Below are positions 25,403-33,106 of a stretch of 43,658 nt of DNA, one piece after another; positions within the stretch are counted from its first letter, which is position 1; each line of letters opens with the position of its first letter. A program made the position numbers and the translations under genes. The notes beneath the pieces were generated by a model. The model was not told where the DNA came from, searched no databases, and saw only the letters and a program-made list of their open reading frames with translations. This DNA comes from Duganella alba (GTDB taxonomy: Bacteria; Pseudomonadota; Gammaproteobacteria; Burkholderiales; Burkholderiaceae_D): positions 1-43,658 of the forward strand of contig NZ_WKJN01000040.1 of NCBI RefSeq assembly GCF_009674495.1. Direction: 5' to 3'.

Positions 25403-26581
25403 CTATTTCACCTGGGCCGCGTAGGCGCGCAAGCGGTCCAGCTTGGCCGAATAAAGGTCGTGATCGCCGCGCGTGGTGCTGTTTTCCATGGCTTGCGCCA
25501 TGTGCAGGTCGGCCGCCCGCAGATTGCCGAGCTGGTAATTGGCCAGCGCCAGCCAGAAATGGAATTCGTGGTAGTCCGGCACCCGGTCCAGTTCGCGCTG
25601 GAACATGGCGCGGGCGCGGCCGTAATCGCCGAGCTTCATGGCTTCCTGGCCCAGGTTGAAGAAGTAGAACGGCGGATACGGTTCGAGCTGGGCCAGCCGC
25701 GCGCGCAGCACGGCCGCCTCGTCCATTTTGTTGGCGTTTTCCAGCGTCTGCGCCAGGTTGGACAGGAAGATGGTGTTGTCGGGCGCCTGCGACATCGCGT
25801 AGCGCAGCGCCTGCTCGGCTTCGGCCTGGTTGCCGTGGTGCTGGTAGACCACGCCCAGCGTGTTGTAGGCGTTGGTGAACAGCGGATCGACCTCGGCCGC
25901 CTTGCGCGCGGCCCAGTAGGCGTCGTCGATCTGACCGACCGCCAGCAGTTCGGCGGCGCGGTTGTTGAGGAACATGGCCAGCACGGTCTTCTCGGTCAGC
26001 GGCCGCGCGGCTTCGCGCGACTTGGGCGAGATCGGCACGAAATCCACCGTCAGCGTGTTGGCCATGTCCATGGTGGTGGCCAGGTAGGGATTCTGCCCGG
26101 AGGTGGGGCGGCCCAGCGACAGGTTGACGTGGTTGCTGGCGAAATACAGGTTGCCGGAGCGGCTCCACACCTCGTCCATCTGCACCTGCTGGAACAGCAC
26201 CGGCAGGTCCAGCTCATGGGCCAGGGCGGCGGTCATGATGGCCAGCGACAGGCAGTTGCCGGCGCGCTCGGTGAAGGTGTCGGCGGCGGTGCGGGTGATG
26301 GCGGCGTCATATTCGAGCTGCAGCTTGTCGCGCCGGTACAGCGCCTCAAACAGCATGCGGCGCACGTCGCGGCCGGGCAGCGGCTTGCCGATCTCGCGCT
26401 GCAGGTAGGCGTGCATGGCCGGGCTGACGGCAAACACGCTGGCGGTGTCGATCGGCGCCGCCGCCGGCTGGAACAACTGGTCGTGGAAGAGTTGCTGTGC
26501 GGGCGCGACGTGCGCCACCTGCTGACTGGCGCAACCGCTGAGGAATGCGGCGGCGCACAGGATGAGGGACCATGCTTTCAT
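25403..26581 (-). CDS. TPR lipoprotein with a transglutaminase-like domain
   Basis: Predicted lipoprotein of 392 residues; lipobox LSGC ends at Cys17. The first half carries a transglutaminase-like (papain-fold) domain: Cys110 in AGNCLSL, His151 in SNHVNLS, and an Asp near 180 (LTVDFVP) form the expected catalytic-type triad. Residues about 210-370 hold TPR repeats (AYNTLGVVYQHHGNQAEAEQALRYA, FFNLGQEAMKLGDYGRARAMF). Function unknown; such proteins may act as peptidases or as envelope scaffolds. The frame is open to 26728, but the ATG at 26581 has a GGGAGA ribosome site and starts the lipoprotein signal. Confidence 0.83.
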   Translation of the reverse strand: MKAWSLILCAAAFLSGCASQQVAHVAPAQQLFHDQLFQPAAAPIDTASVFAVSPAMHAYLQREIGKPLPGRDVRRMLFEALYRRDKLQLEYDAAITRTAADTFTERAGNCLSLAIMTAALAHELDLPVLFQQVQMDEVWSRSGNLYFASNHVNLSLGRPTSGQNPYLATTMDMANTLTVDFVPISPKSREAARPLTEKTVLAMFLNNRAAELLAVGQIDDAYWAARKAAEVDPLFTNAYNTLGVVYQHHGNQAEAEQALRYAMSQAPDNTIFLSNLAQTLENANKMDEAAVLRARLAQLEPYPPFYFFNLGQEAMKLGDYGRARAMFQRELDRVPDYHEFHFWLALANYQLGNLRAADLHMAQAMENSTTRGDHDLYSAKLDRLRAYAAQVK

Positions 26582-26656
26582 GACGTGTCTCCCTTTGCTG
26601 CGGAGCACAAGCCGGCGCCGCACCAGGCAGCGGAATCTGCGTTCCGCGTTCTGGAA

Positions 26657-26685
26657 AGTATCCTCGGCTAAGGGAGGGCTGTCAA
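26657..26685 (-). promoter_or_regulatory. Sigma70-type promoter for the TPR lipoprotein
   Basis: On the minus strand, a perfect TTGACA (26685-26680) and GATACT (26662-26657) are 17 bases apart, 75 bases before the ATG. It begins 15 bases after the end of the DUF2863 gene, so the TPR gene can be transcribed on its own. Confidence 0.5.
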
Positions 26686-26699
26686 ACGAGAAATCGCTT

Positions 26700-27887
26700 T
26701 CAGGAAAGCGGGTCCTGCGAGACGGCAATATCGGTCAGGCCCAGGCTCGACAGGGCGTCGGTCAGGTCGTCCAGCGCAAGGGCCAGCTCGGCGGCCGGGT
26801 CGAGCGGCTTGTCGGCGGTGGCCAGCACGGCGCCGCCGAGCGACAGCTGGACCCGCAGCGCCGGTTCGTCGTCATCGTCGGTGGGGGCGATGACGGCCTG
26901 CGCCTGCGCCGGATCGTGGCCGGCCAGCGCCTGGTTCAGCGTCGACAGCAGGCCCAGCATGTCGTATTCCGACTGGCCCTGCGCGCGCGCGCCGAAGAAC
27001 AGGTCCTGGTACAGGAAGTTGAGCGTCAGCGCCGGAGCGGCGCCGCGTGCGCGGCCCAGGCAGCGCGCCACCAGCGGCGCATGCGTTTCGGTCCATTTCT
27101 GATAAGCGTCGGCGCGCTTGGCGAAATAGGCGTCGGCGGCCTTCTCGCTGGCCGGCACCTTGTAGAAGGCGTCGTCGGCGCGCTTCAGCGCGAAGCCGAG
27201 CAGGAAGCGCAGTTCGACCGCGGTGTCGTCGGCGCCGAAACTGGTGGCCGACCAGCCGGCCGCCAGGCTGCGTTCCAGCGCCGGCGCGGCGGCGATTTTC
27301 TTGTCGGTCAGCGATTGCGCCGCCTCGCGCAGCATGGCGTGCAGCTGGCCGTAGCTGATGCGTTCGACTTCGCTCAGGTCGTAGGCGTGGCTGACCAGCA
27401 CCACCTGCGCTTTCGGGCTTTCCAGGCCGGCGTCGGTGAAGCTGTCGACCAGCGCCTGGTAGGCGTCCGGGTCCTGGAAGTCGGCCGCCGGGTCGAGGCC
27501 GCCCTGGCTGTGCACGAACACCGGAATGGCGAAGGCGTCGATCTCGAGGTCGGCGCCGTGCTCGCGGCGCAGCAGCAGGTTGGCGGCGCCTTCCTCGGCG
27601 GCGCCGCGCAGGTAGCGGTAGCCGTCGAGCGATTCGTCGCGCGCCATTTCGATGGCGCCGTACAGCACTTCATTTTTACCCTGCGCCAGCAGGCGGCGCA
27701 GCAGGCGCTGGAATGCGATGTGCTTTTGCGCCAGCTCCTCGCGGGTGCTGGCGGCGATGATGTCGGCGCCGGCCGACTCGTCGGCCAGGTCGAGCGCCAG
27801 CGTGCACAGCTCGGTGGTGTTCTGCTCGTCTTTGGCTTCAGGGGAGTTGGCGGATTTGCGCGGTACGGGGCGCTTGTTCTTAGGCAT
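26700..27887 (-). CDS. DUF2863 family protein (probable)
   Basis: Cytoplasmic protein of 395 residues with no signal peptide or membrane segment. The N-terminus is basic (MPKNKRPVPRKSAN). The body is rich in Ala and acidic residues, with stretches such as FAIPVFVHSQGG and FLYQDLFFGARAQGQSEYDML. It fits my memory of DUF2863, a betaproteobacterial family of unknown function. It lies 15 bases downstream of the HDOD gene on the same strand, so the two probably form an operon. No catalytic motif is evident. Confidence 0.65.
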   Translation of the reverse strand: MPKNKRPVPRKSANSPEAKDEQNTTELCTLALDLADESAGADIIAASTREELAQKHIAFQRLLRRLLAQGKNEVLYGAIEMARDESLDGYRYLRGAAEEGAANLLLRREHGADLEIDAFAIPVFVHSQGGLDPAADFQDPDAYQALVDSFTDAGLESPKAQVVLVSHAYDLSEVERISYGQLHAMLREAAQSLTDKKIAAAPALERSLAAGWSATSFGADDTAVELRFLLGFALKRADDAFYKVPASEKAADAYFAKRADAYQKWTETHAPLVARCLGRARGAAPALTLNFLYQDLFFGARAQGQSEYDMLGLLSTLNQALAGHDPAQAQAVIAPTDDDDEPALRVQLSLGGAVLATADKPLDPAAELALALDDLTDALSSLGLTDIAVSQDPLS

Positions 27888-27902
27888 GGGCTTGCTTTGT
27901 TC

Positions 27903-28769
27903 TTATCGTTCGGTGTGGAAGGTTTCGTTCAGCTCGTCGAGCAGATCCTCGGTTTCATCCTCGCTCAGGCCGAGGTGGCGGCAGGCGCTTTCGCCGCCCT
28001 TGTCCCATTCGTAGGACGTGGTGCGGTTGTGCAGGCGCTGGATGCCTTTTTCGGCCAGCAGCGACAGCGCCACCAGCGAGCGGATGGCGTCGTCGGTGGC
28101 CGGGTCGTCCAGCACGCGGTAGTCGTGGTGCAGCAGGATGGCCCAGGAGACGTCCGGCGACAGGCCCCAGTTGCGCGCCAGCAGGCAGCCGATGGCGGCG
28201 TGGTTGGTGCTGTAGCGCGCGTCCTCGATGGCGGTGAAGACGCCGTCGGCGTCGTTGCAGGCCTGGTCGTAGGTGGCGGCGTAGTCGGTGAAGCGGTTCA
28301 TCAGCAGCGGCACGCCGATGTCGCAGAACAGGCCGAAGGTATGGGCGATGTCCGGCGGCGCGATGCGCAGCTTGCGCGAGGTGAACACCAGCGCCTGGGC
28401 GCGGCGCGCCGACACTTCCCAGAACGCGTTCAGGTCCGACTCCTTGCCCTCGATGGCCTGGCGCGCCAGCAGCCCGGTCAGCAGCGCCGCGCACTGGTTG
28501 ATGCCGAGGAAGTTGATCGCCTGCTCGACCGACTTGGCCTTGCGGGCGGCGCCGAAGAACGGCGAGTTGGCCAGCTTCAGCAGCGCGCCGGACATGCCGA
28601 CGTCGTTGCCGATGATGCGGGCGATCTGGCGCGGCGACGGGTCGTCCTTGGCCAGTTCGCGCTGCAGGTCGACGAGCAGGCTCGGCCGAGGCGGAATCCG
28701 GATGGAGCGCATCAGGGCGTCTTCCACCGCGTTTTCTGTTGGCAAGGCTTGGGCAGCTGCTGTCGTCAT
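27903..28769 (-). CDS. HDOD domain protein
   Basis: Cytoplasmic protein of 288 residues whose central part is an HDOD domain (about residues 25-220), the non-catalytic relative of HD phosphohydrolases. Family landmarks include IPPRPSLLVDLQREL near the start, IARIIGNDVGMSGALLKLANS, and the FLGINQ segment. HDOD proteins take part in signal transduction, often with c-di-GMP or chemotaxis outputs; the partner here is unknown. The ATG at 28769 is preferred over one 24 bases upstream because GAGAA sits at ribosome-site distance. Confidence 0.85.
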   Translation of the reverse strand: MTTAAAQALPTENAVEDALMRSIRIPPRPSLLVDLQRELAKDDPSPRQIARIIGNDVGMSGALLKLANSPFFGAARKAKSVEQAINFLGINQCAALLTGLLARQAIEGKESDLNAFWEVSARRAQALVFTSRKLRIAPPDIAHTFGLFCDIGVPLLMNRFTDYAATYDQACNDADGVFTAIEDARYSTNHAAIGCLLARNWGLSPDVSWAILLHHDYRVLDDPATDDAIRSLVALSLLAEKGIQRLHNRTTSYEWDKGGESACRHLGLSEDETEDLLDELNETFHTER

Positions 28770-28879
28770 TGTGATTCTCAGGGGTAAAGGCAATCGTACC
28801 CTCGATTATCGCCGCAAGCGGCCGGCGATTGCGCGAATTTGTGCTGATTTTCTGTGCAACGGGCAATATTTTGTCGCGA

Positions 28880-28898
28880 ATTATCGGGATTTGATAAT
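28880..28898. promoter_or_regulatory. Inverted repeat in the HDOD/mpg divergent gap
   Basis: ATTATC (28880-28885) and GATAAT (28893-28898) are inverted copies around seven bases, within an AT-rich part of the 184-bp divergent gap. A regulator site is possible; there is no further support. Confidence 0.25.
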
Positions 28899-28953
28899 CA
28901 TTTGGCATGACTTGTGTAATCGTGTGGTCCAGTTTGCCATTTAGAATAGACGC

Positions 28954-29532
28954 ATGATTACGAATCTTGCGGGGATCGATTTCAGCGCGCCATCCGAGTT
29001 GGTGGCCGAGCAGCTCATCGGCGTGACGCTGCTGGTCAACGGCGTCGGCGGCCGCATCGTCGAAACCGAGGCCTACGACCGCGAGGAGCCGGCCTCGCAC
29101 TGCTACGGCGGCGAGACGCCGCGCAATTTTTCCATGTTCGGACCGCCGGCGCGCAGCTATGTGTACCAGTCGCACGGCATCCACTGGTGCCTGAATTTCG
29201 TCTGCCGCGCGCCGGGGCACGGCGCCGGGGTGCTGATCCGCGCGCTGGAGCCGGTCGAAGGCGTGGAGGCGATGCGCGCGCGGCGCGGGCTGGACGATGT
29301 GCGGCTGCTGTGCGCCGGACCGGGACGGCTCGGCCAGGCGCTGGGCGTGACGCGGGCGCTGAACAATCTGCCCCTGGCGGAGCCGCCGTTCCTGCTGCTG
29401 CCGCGCGACGCGGCGCGGCCGCTGGAGGTGCTAGCCGGCCCGCGCATCGGCATCTCCAAAGCGGTGGAGCTGCCGTGGCGCTTCGTCGAGGGCGGGTCGC
29501 GCTTTTTGAGCAAGCCCATGCGACGGCTCTAG
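28954..29532 (+). CDS. mpg: DNA-3-methyladenine glycosylase (AAG/MPG family)
   Basis: Base-excision repair glycosylase of 192 residues that removes alkylated purines such as 3-methyladenine. Key motifs are the catalytic Glu region GRIVETEAYDREEPASH, then SMFGPPARSYVYQSHGIHWCLN and the C-terminal AGPRIGISKAVELPWRF. Length and motifs are full. No ribosome site is visible, and a TAGAAT -10-like hexamer ends only six bases before the ATG, which would suit a leaderless message. The 3' end overlaps the convergent MCP gene by 102 bases. Confidence 0.92.
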   Translation: MITNLAGIDFSAPSELVAEQLIGVTLLVNGVGGRIVETEAYDREEPASHCYGGETPRNFSMFGPPARSYVYQSHGIHWCLNFVCRAPGHGAGVLIRALEPVEGVEAMRARRGLDDVRLLCAGPGRLGQALGVTRALNNLPLAEPPFLLLPRDAARPLEVLAGPRIGISKAVELPWRFVEGGSRFLSKPMRRL

Positions 29533-31068
29533 CTTGAACACCGACACCGCCTGCGACAGGTGGCCGGCCTGGTCCTGCAGGCTGGCCGCCGCCGCCGCGG
29601 CCTGTTCCACCAGCGCGGCGTTCTGCTGCGTCACATCATCCATCTGTCCGACCGCCTGATTGACTTCGGCGATGCCCTGCGCCTGTTCGGCGCTGGCGGC
29701 GCTGATGCGGGCGATGATGTCGTTGACCTGCTGCACGGCGGCGACGATGCCGCCCATGCGCTCGCCGGCCTGCTGCACCGAGGCGCTGCCGCTGTCGATG
29801 GTGGCGACCGAGGCGGCGATCAGCGTCTTGATTTCCTTGGCGGCGGCGGCCGAGCGCTGCGCCAGCGTGCGCACTTCGGCCGCCACCACGGCGAAGCCGC
29901 GTCCCTGTTCGCCGGCGCGCGCCGCTTCGACGGCGGCGTTCAGCGCCAGGATATTGGTCTGGAACGAGATGCCGTCGATGACGGCGATGATGTCGACGAT
30001 CTGGCGCGAGCTGGCGCGGATCGAGGCCATGGTCTGCACCGCGTCCTCCATCGCCGCGCCGCCGTGGCGCGCCAGGTCGCTGGCGCCTTCGGCCAGCTGG
30101 CAGGCCTGGCGCGCGTTGGCGGCGTTGGCCTGCACCGCCTGCGTCAGGCTGTTCATGGCGCTGGCGGTCTGCTCCAGCGAGCTGGCCTGCATTTCGGTGC
30201 GCGTCGACAGATCGAGGTTGCCGGTGGCGATTTCGCGCGCGGCGGTGTCGATCGAGCGCACCGCGCCGAGGATGGTGGTGAGGGTTTGCGTCAGGTTGCT
30301 CATGGTTTGGTCCAGCATGCGCGCGGTGTCGGCGATTTCGTCGCGGCCCTCGGTACTGCGGCCGGCGGCGAGGCGGCCGGCGGCCAGCGCGATCACCACG
30401 TCGGCGATGGCGCGGATGTCGCGCAGCATGGCGCCGCGCACCGCCATCGTCACGCCGATCGACAGCGCGATCGACAGCAGCACCATGATGGTCATGCCGG
30501 TGTTGAGCGTCTTGAAATCGGCCTTGGCTTGCGCGTGCGCTTCCTCGCTGAGCTGCTTTTCCAGCGCCGATAATTGCGCCAGTTGCTCGTTCAGTAGCAG
30601 GAACTGTTTTTCGGCGATGGCCATGGCGTTGGTGGCGATGCTCTGGTCGGCCTGCGCCATGTCCATGGTTTCGAGGACGGCCTTGCGGTAGGCGGCCAGC
30701 GCCTGCAGCGACTGGGCGACGATCTTGCGTTCGCTGTCGTCGGCCAGCGCGTCGAGGTCGCGCAGCTGCTTGTCGATGGCGGCGTGTCGCGTCCTGATGT
30801 CGCGCGACAGGGCGTCCAGGCGCGCCTGCGCAAAGCTGCCGTTGACCCAGGCCAGCAGCTGGTAGATGTGGGCATGGGCGTAGCGCGCTTCGCCGCTGAC
30901 GTCGGCCGCGATCTTGAGGCGGGCGGCGCGCACCTGCACCAGGTTTTCCAGCGACGCGTTCTGGCGTACCATGCCGACGTAGGACGCGGTGGCGGTGGCG
31001 ATCAGCAGCACCAGCACCAGCATCGGCGCGAGCAGCAGTTTGGGACCGATACGCAGTTTGTTCAACAT
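29431..31068 (-). CDS. Methyl-accepting chemotaxis protein
   Basis: Membrane chemoreceptor of 545 residues. It has TM1 near residues 12-34, a periplasmic four-helix-bundle type sensor, TM2 near 190-212 (IMVLLSIALSIGVTMAV), a HAMP domain, then a cytoplasmic signalling coiled coil. The hairpin tip that binds CheA/CheW reads ISFQTNILALNAAVEAARAGE. No C-terminal CheR-docking pentapeptide is seen. The last 31 residues, after SVFKLE, are not family-like and come from the stretch antisense to mpg. It lies 27 bases downstream of a periplasmic Cache protein gene on the same strand. Confidence 0.93.
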   Translation of the reverse strand: MLNKLRIGPKLLLAPMLVLVLLIATATASYVGMVRQNASLENLVQVRAARLKIAADVSGEARYAHAHIYQLLAWVNGSFAQARLDALSRDIRTRHAAIDKQLRDLDALADDSERKIVAQSLQALAAYRKAVLETMDMAQADQSIATNAMAIAEKQFLLLNEQLAQLSALEKQLSEEAHAQAKADFKTLNTGMTIMVLLSIALSIGVTMAVRGAMLRDIRAIADVVIALAAGRLAAGRSTEGRDEIADTARMLDQTMSNLTQTLTTILGAVRSIDTAAREIATGNLDLSTRTEMQASSLEQTASAMNSLTQAVQANAANARQACQLAEGASDLARHGGAAMEDAVQTMASIRASSRQIVDIIAVIDGISFQTNILALNAAVEAARAGEQGRGFAVVAAEVRTLAQRSAAAAKEIKTLIAASVATIDSGSASVQQAGERMGGIVAAVQQVNDIIARISAASAEQAQGIAEVNQAVGQMDDVTQQNAALVEQAAAAAASLQDQAGHLSQAVSVFKLEPSHGLAQKARPALDEAPRQLHRFGDADARAG

Positions 31069-31095
31069 GATGCCCTCCCGGCGCCGGCGCGGCGC

Positions 31096-31542
31096 CTATT
31101 TTTTGTAGATGCCCGCTTCCAGCACGATGTCGCCGACGCGCAGGATGTAGGTGGTCTTGGGTTCGATCTTGCCGGTGGTGGGATTCTTGTACTGGTAGTC
31201 CACCCAGCCGTGGCCTTTTTTGGCGGCCAGTTCGATGATCTCGCGGCGGTACTTCTTGCCGCTGGCGTCGGGGATGTCGGTCAGGTCCTTGCCGACGATG
31301 GACGGATTGACCGGGTGCGCCAGCACGATGCCGGTCTTGATGTCGCGCACGTCCACGTACAGCGAGCCTTGCAGGTAATCGGGATCCTTGGCGGCGATCT
31401 TTTTGATGAAGGCGTCCTGGCCGTTGGTCTTGATGAAGGCTGCGCCTTTTTCGGCCATGGCGATGGCGTCTTTTTCGGTCGGTTCGGAGGCCAGCGCGGA
31501 CAGCGTGAAGGTGGCCAGCGCGATGCTAACGAGGGTTTTCAT
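31096..31542 (-). CDS. Periplasmic single-Cache domain protein
   Basis: Exported protein of 148 residues with a signal peptide (MKTLVSIALATFTLSALASE). The rest is one small Cache-type sensor domain (PF17200/sCache_2-like): YLQGSLYVDVRDIKTGIVLAHPVNPSIVGKDL and GWVDYQYKNPTTGKIEPKTTY are characteristic. Cache domains usually sit inside receptors; here it is a free periplasmic protein encoded immediately upstream of an MCP. It may be a binding partner that presents a small carboxylate-like ligand to that receptor, which is inference. Confidence 0.87.
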   Translation of the reverse strand: MKTLVSIALATFTLSALASEPTEKDAIAMAEKGAAFIKTNGQDAFIKKIAAKDPDYLQGSLYVDVRDIKTGIVLAHPVNPSIVGKDLTDIPDASGKKYRREIIELAAKKGHGWVDYQYKNPTTGKIEPKTTYILRVGDIVLEAGIYKK

Positions 31543-31601
31543 GAGCGAACTCCTGTCGGGTGGATGACGCTATGAACTGTACGCCGCCAGCAATTTCAGG
31601 A

Positions 31602-31617
31602 GTTGCGTTCGCGCAAG
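31602..31617. promoter_or_regulatory. 16-bp palindromic operator candidate, copy 2
   Basis: GTTGCG-TTCG-CGCAAG, five of six arm bases paired, in the gap between the Cache/MCP operon (minus) and the KamA cluster (plus). It repeats the element upstream of the BACON lipoprotein (25344-25359), including one further flanking pair (GA). Confidence 0.45.
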
Positions 31618-31677
31618 ACTGAGTGGCGGCGCGCGGCCTAGCATGGGGTTTCCGACCTTTCACAACAGGACTTCGTG

Positions 31678-33093
31678 ATGGATACGCCTAAATTCAAACC
31701 GTTTATACGCCAGACCATTTCGCACTCGCGGCAGTGGGAATGGATACCGCCCGATTTGCAGGAGGCGGTTCAGGTGGTGTCGCATGTGCTGCCGTTTCGC
31801 ACCAACGAATATGTGCTCGATCATCTGATCGACTGGAACAACATCCCGGACGATCCGATTTACCGGCTGACGTTCCCGCACCGCGACATGCTGGCGCCGG
31901 ACGACTATGCGCGGCTCAAGGAACTGGTGCTGGGCAAGGCCGACCAGGCGGCGCTGGTGGAGCTGGTGCGGCGCATCCGCCTGCGCATGAATCCCCATCC
32001 GGCCGGGCAGATGACGCACAACGTGCCGCGCGTGAACGATGCGCCGCTGAGGGGCTTGCAGCACAAGTACAAGGAGACGGTGCTGTTCTTCCCGAGTTCC
32101 GGGCAGACCTGCCATGCGTACTGCACCTTCTGCTTCCGCTGGCCGCAGTTCGTCGGCATGGACGATCTGAAGTTCGATGCGAAGGAGTCGCACGAGCTGG
32201 CGTCGTACCTGCGCATGCATCCGGAGGTGACCGATGTGCTGATCACCGGCGGCGATCCGCTGATCATGAATACGCGGTCGCTGGAGGCGTACATTGAACC
32301 GCTGCTGGCGCCGGAGCTGGGGCATATCCAGAATATCCGCATCGGCACCAAGTCGGTGGCGTATTGGCCGCAGCGCTTTGTGTCGGACCGCGACGCGGAT
32401 GATTTGCTGCGGCTCTTCGAACGCGTGGTCAAGGCGGGCAAGAACATGGCGATCATGGGGCATTACAACCATGCGGTGGAGCTGCGGCAGGAGGTGGCGC
32501 AGCAGGCGGTCAAGCGCATCGTCGGCACCGGCGCGACCTTGCGCATGCAGGGGCCGCTGATCCGGCATATCAATGAAGATCCGGCGTCGTGGGCGGAGCT
32601 GTGGCAGACCGGCGTGCGGCTGGGAGCCATTCCGTACTATATGTTCGTGGAGCGCGATACCGGGCCGCGCGAGTATTTCCAGCTGCCGCTGGCGCGCGCG
32701 CATGAGATTTTCCAGGCGGCGTATCAGATGGTGTCCGGCTTGTCGCGCACGGTGCGCGGGCCGTCGATGAGCGCTTTCCCGGGCAAGGTGGTGATCGACG
32801 GGATCGCGACCATCGGCGGCGAGAAGGTGTTTGCCTTGCAGTTCCTGCAGGCGCGCAATCCGGACTGGGTGCGCAAGCCGTTTTATGCGAAGTTCGATCC
32901 GCTGGCGACGTGGATGGATGAGTTGAAACCGGCGTTCGGCAGGGAGAAGTTTTTCTTCGAGGAGGAGGGCGGCAGCCGCAGCGAGTATGGCGCCGAGCCG
33001 CCGGGCGTGCGCAAGGTGATTCCACTGCTGTCGGCGCGCGCGGAGGGCGGCGCGGCGTCGGCGGCCGGCTGCGACTCGCACACCGCTGCCTGA
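31678..33093 (+). CDS. KamA family radical SAM aminomutase, substrate probably not lysine
   Basis: PLP- and SAM-dependent 2,3-aminomutase-like enzyme of 471 residues. The iron-sulfur cluster motif CHAYCTFC has Cys at 145, 149 and 152; the SAM-binding GGDPL is at 191-195; the PLP lysine is probably Lys370 in AFPGK. In lysine 2,3-aminomutase two Asp residues (Clostridium Asp293 and Asp330) hold the side-chain amino group. Here the first falls on Arg326 in PYYMFVERD, and the second is gone because the DAPGGGGK segment is shortened to AFPGK. The last 40 residues are low-complexity. ATG at 31678 with AGGA seven bases upstream is preferred over a GTG at 31675. First gene of a four-gene cluster. Confidence 0.82.
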   Translation: MDTPKFKPFIRQTISHSRQWEWIPPDLQEAVQVVSHVLPFRTNEYVLDHLIDWNNIPDDPIYRLTFPHRDMLAPDDYARLKELVLGKADQAALVELVRRIRLRMNPHPAGQMTHNVPRVNDAPLRGLQHKYKETVLFFPSSGQTCHAYCTFCFRWPQFVGMDDLKFDAKESHELASYLRMHPEVTDVLITGGDPLIMNTRSLEAYIEPLLAPELGHIQNIRIGTKSVAYWPQRFVSDRDADDLLRLFERVVKAGKNMAIMGHYNHAVELRQEVAQQAVKRIVGTGATLRMQGPLIRHINEDPASWAELWQTGVRLGAIPYYMFVERDTGPREYFQLPLARAHEIFQAAYQMVSGLSRTVRGPSMSAFPGKVVIDGIATIGGEKVFALQFLQARNPDWVRKPFYAKFDPLATWMDELKPAFGREKFFFEEEGGSRSEYGAEPPGVRKVIPLLSARAEGGAASAAGCDSHTAA

Positions 33094-33106
33094 ACGCGGG
33101 ACGGCG

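Noticed and set aside
26562..28787. Long plus-strand open frame antisense to the TPR, DUF2863 and HDOD genes
   Set aside because: It spans three genes that carry real domains on the other strand, and its translation is compositionally biased.
31675..33093. Naming the radical SAM enzyme lysine 2,3-aminomutase (kamA)
   Set aside because: Cluster and PLP sites match, but both lysine side-chain ligands are missing, so a lysine-specific name would mislead.
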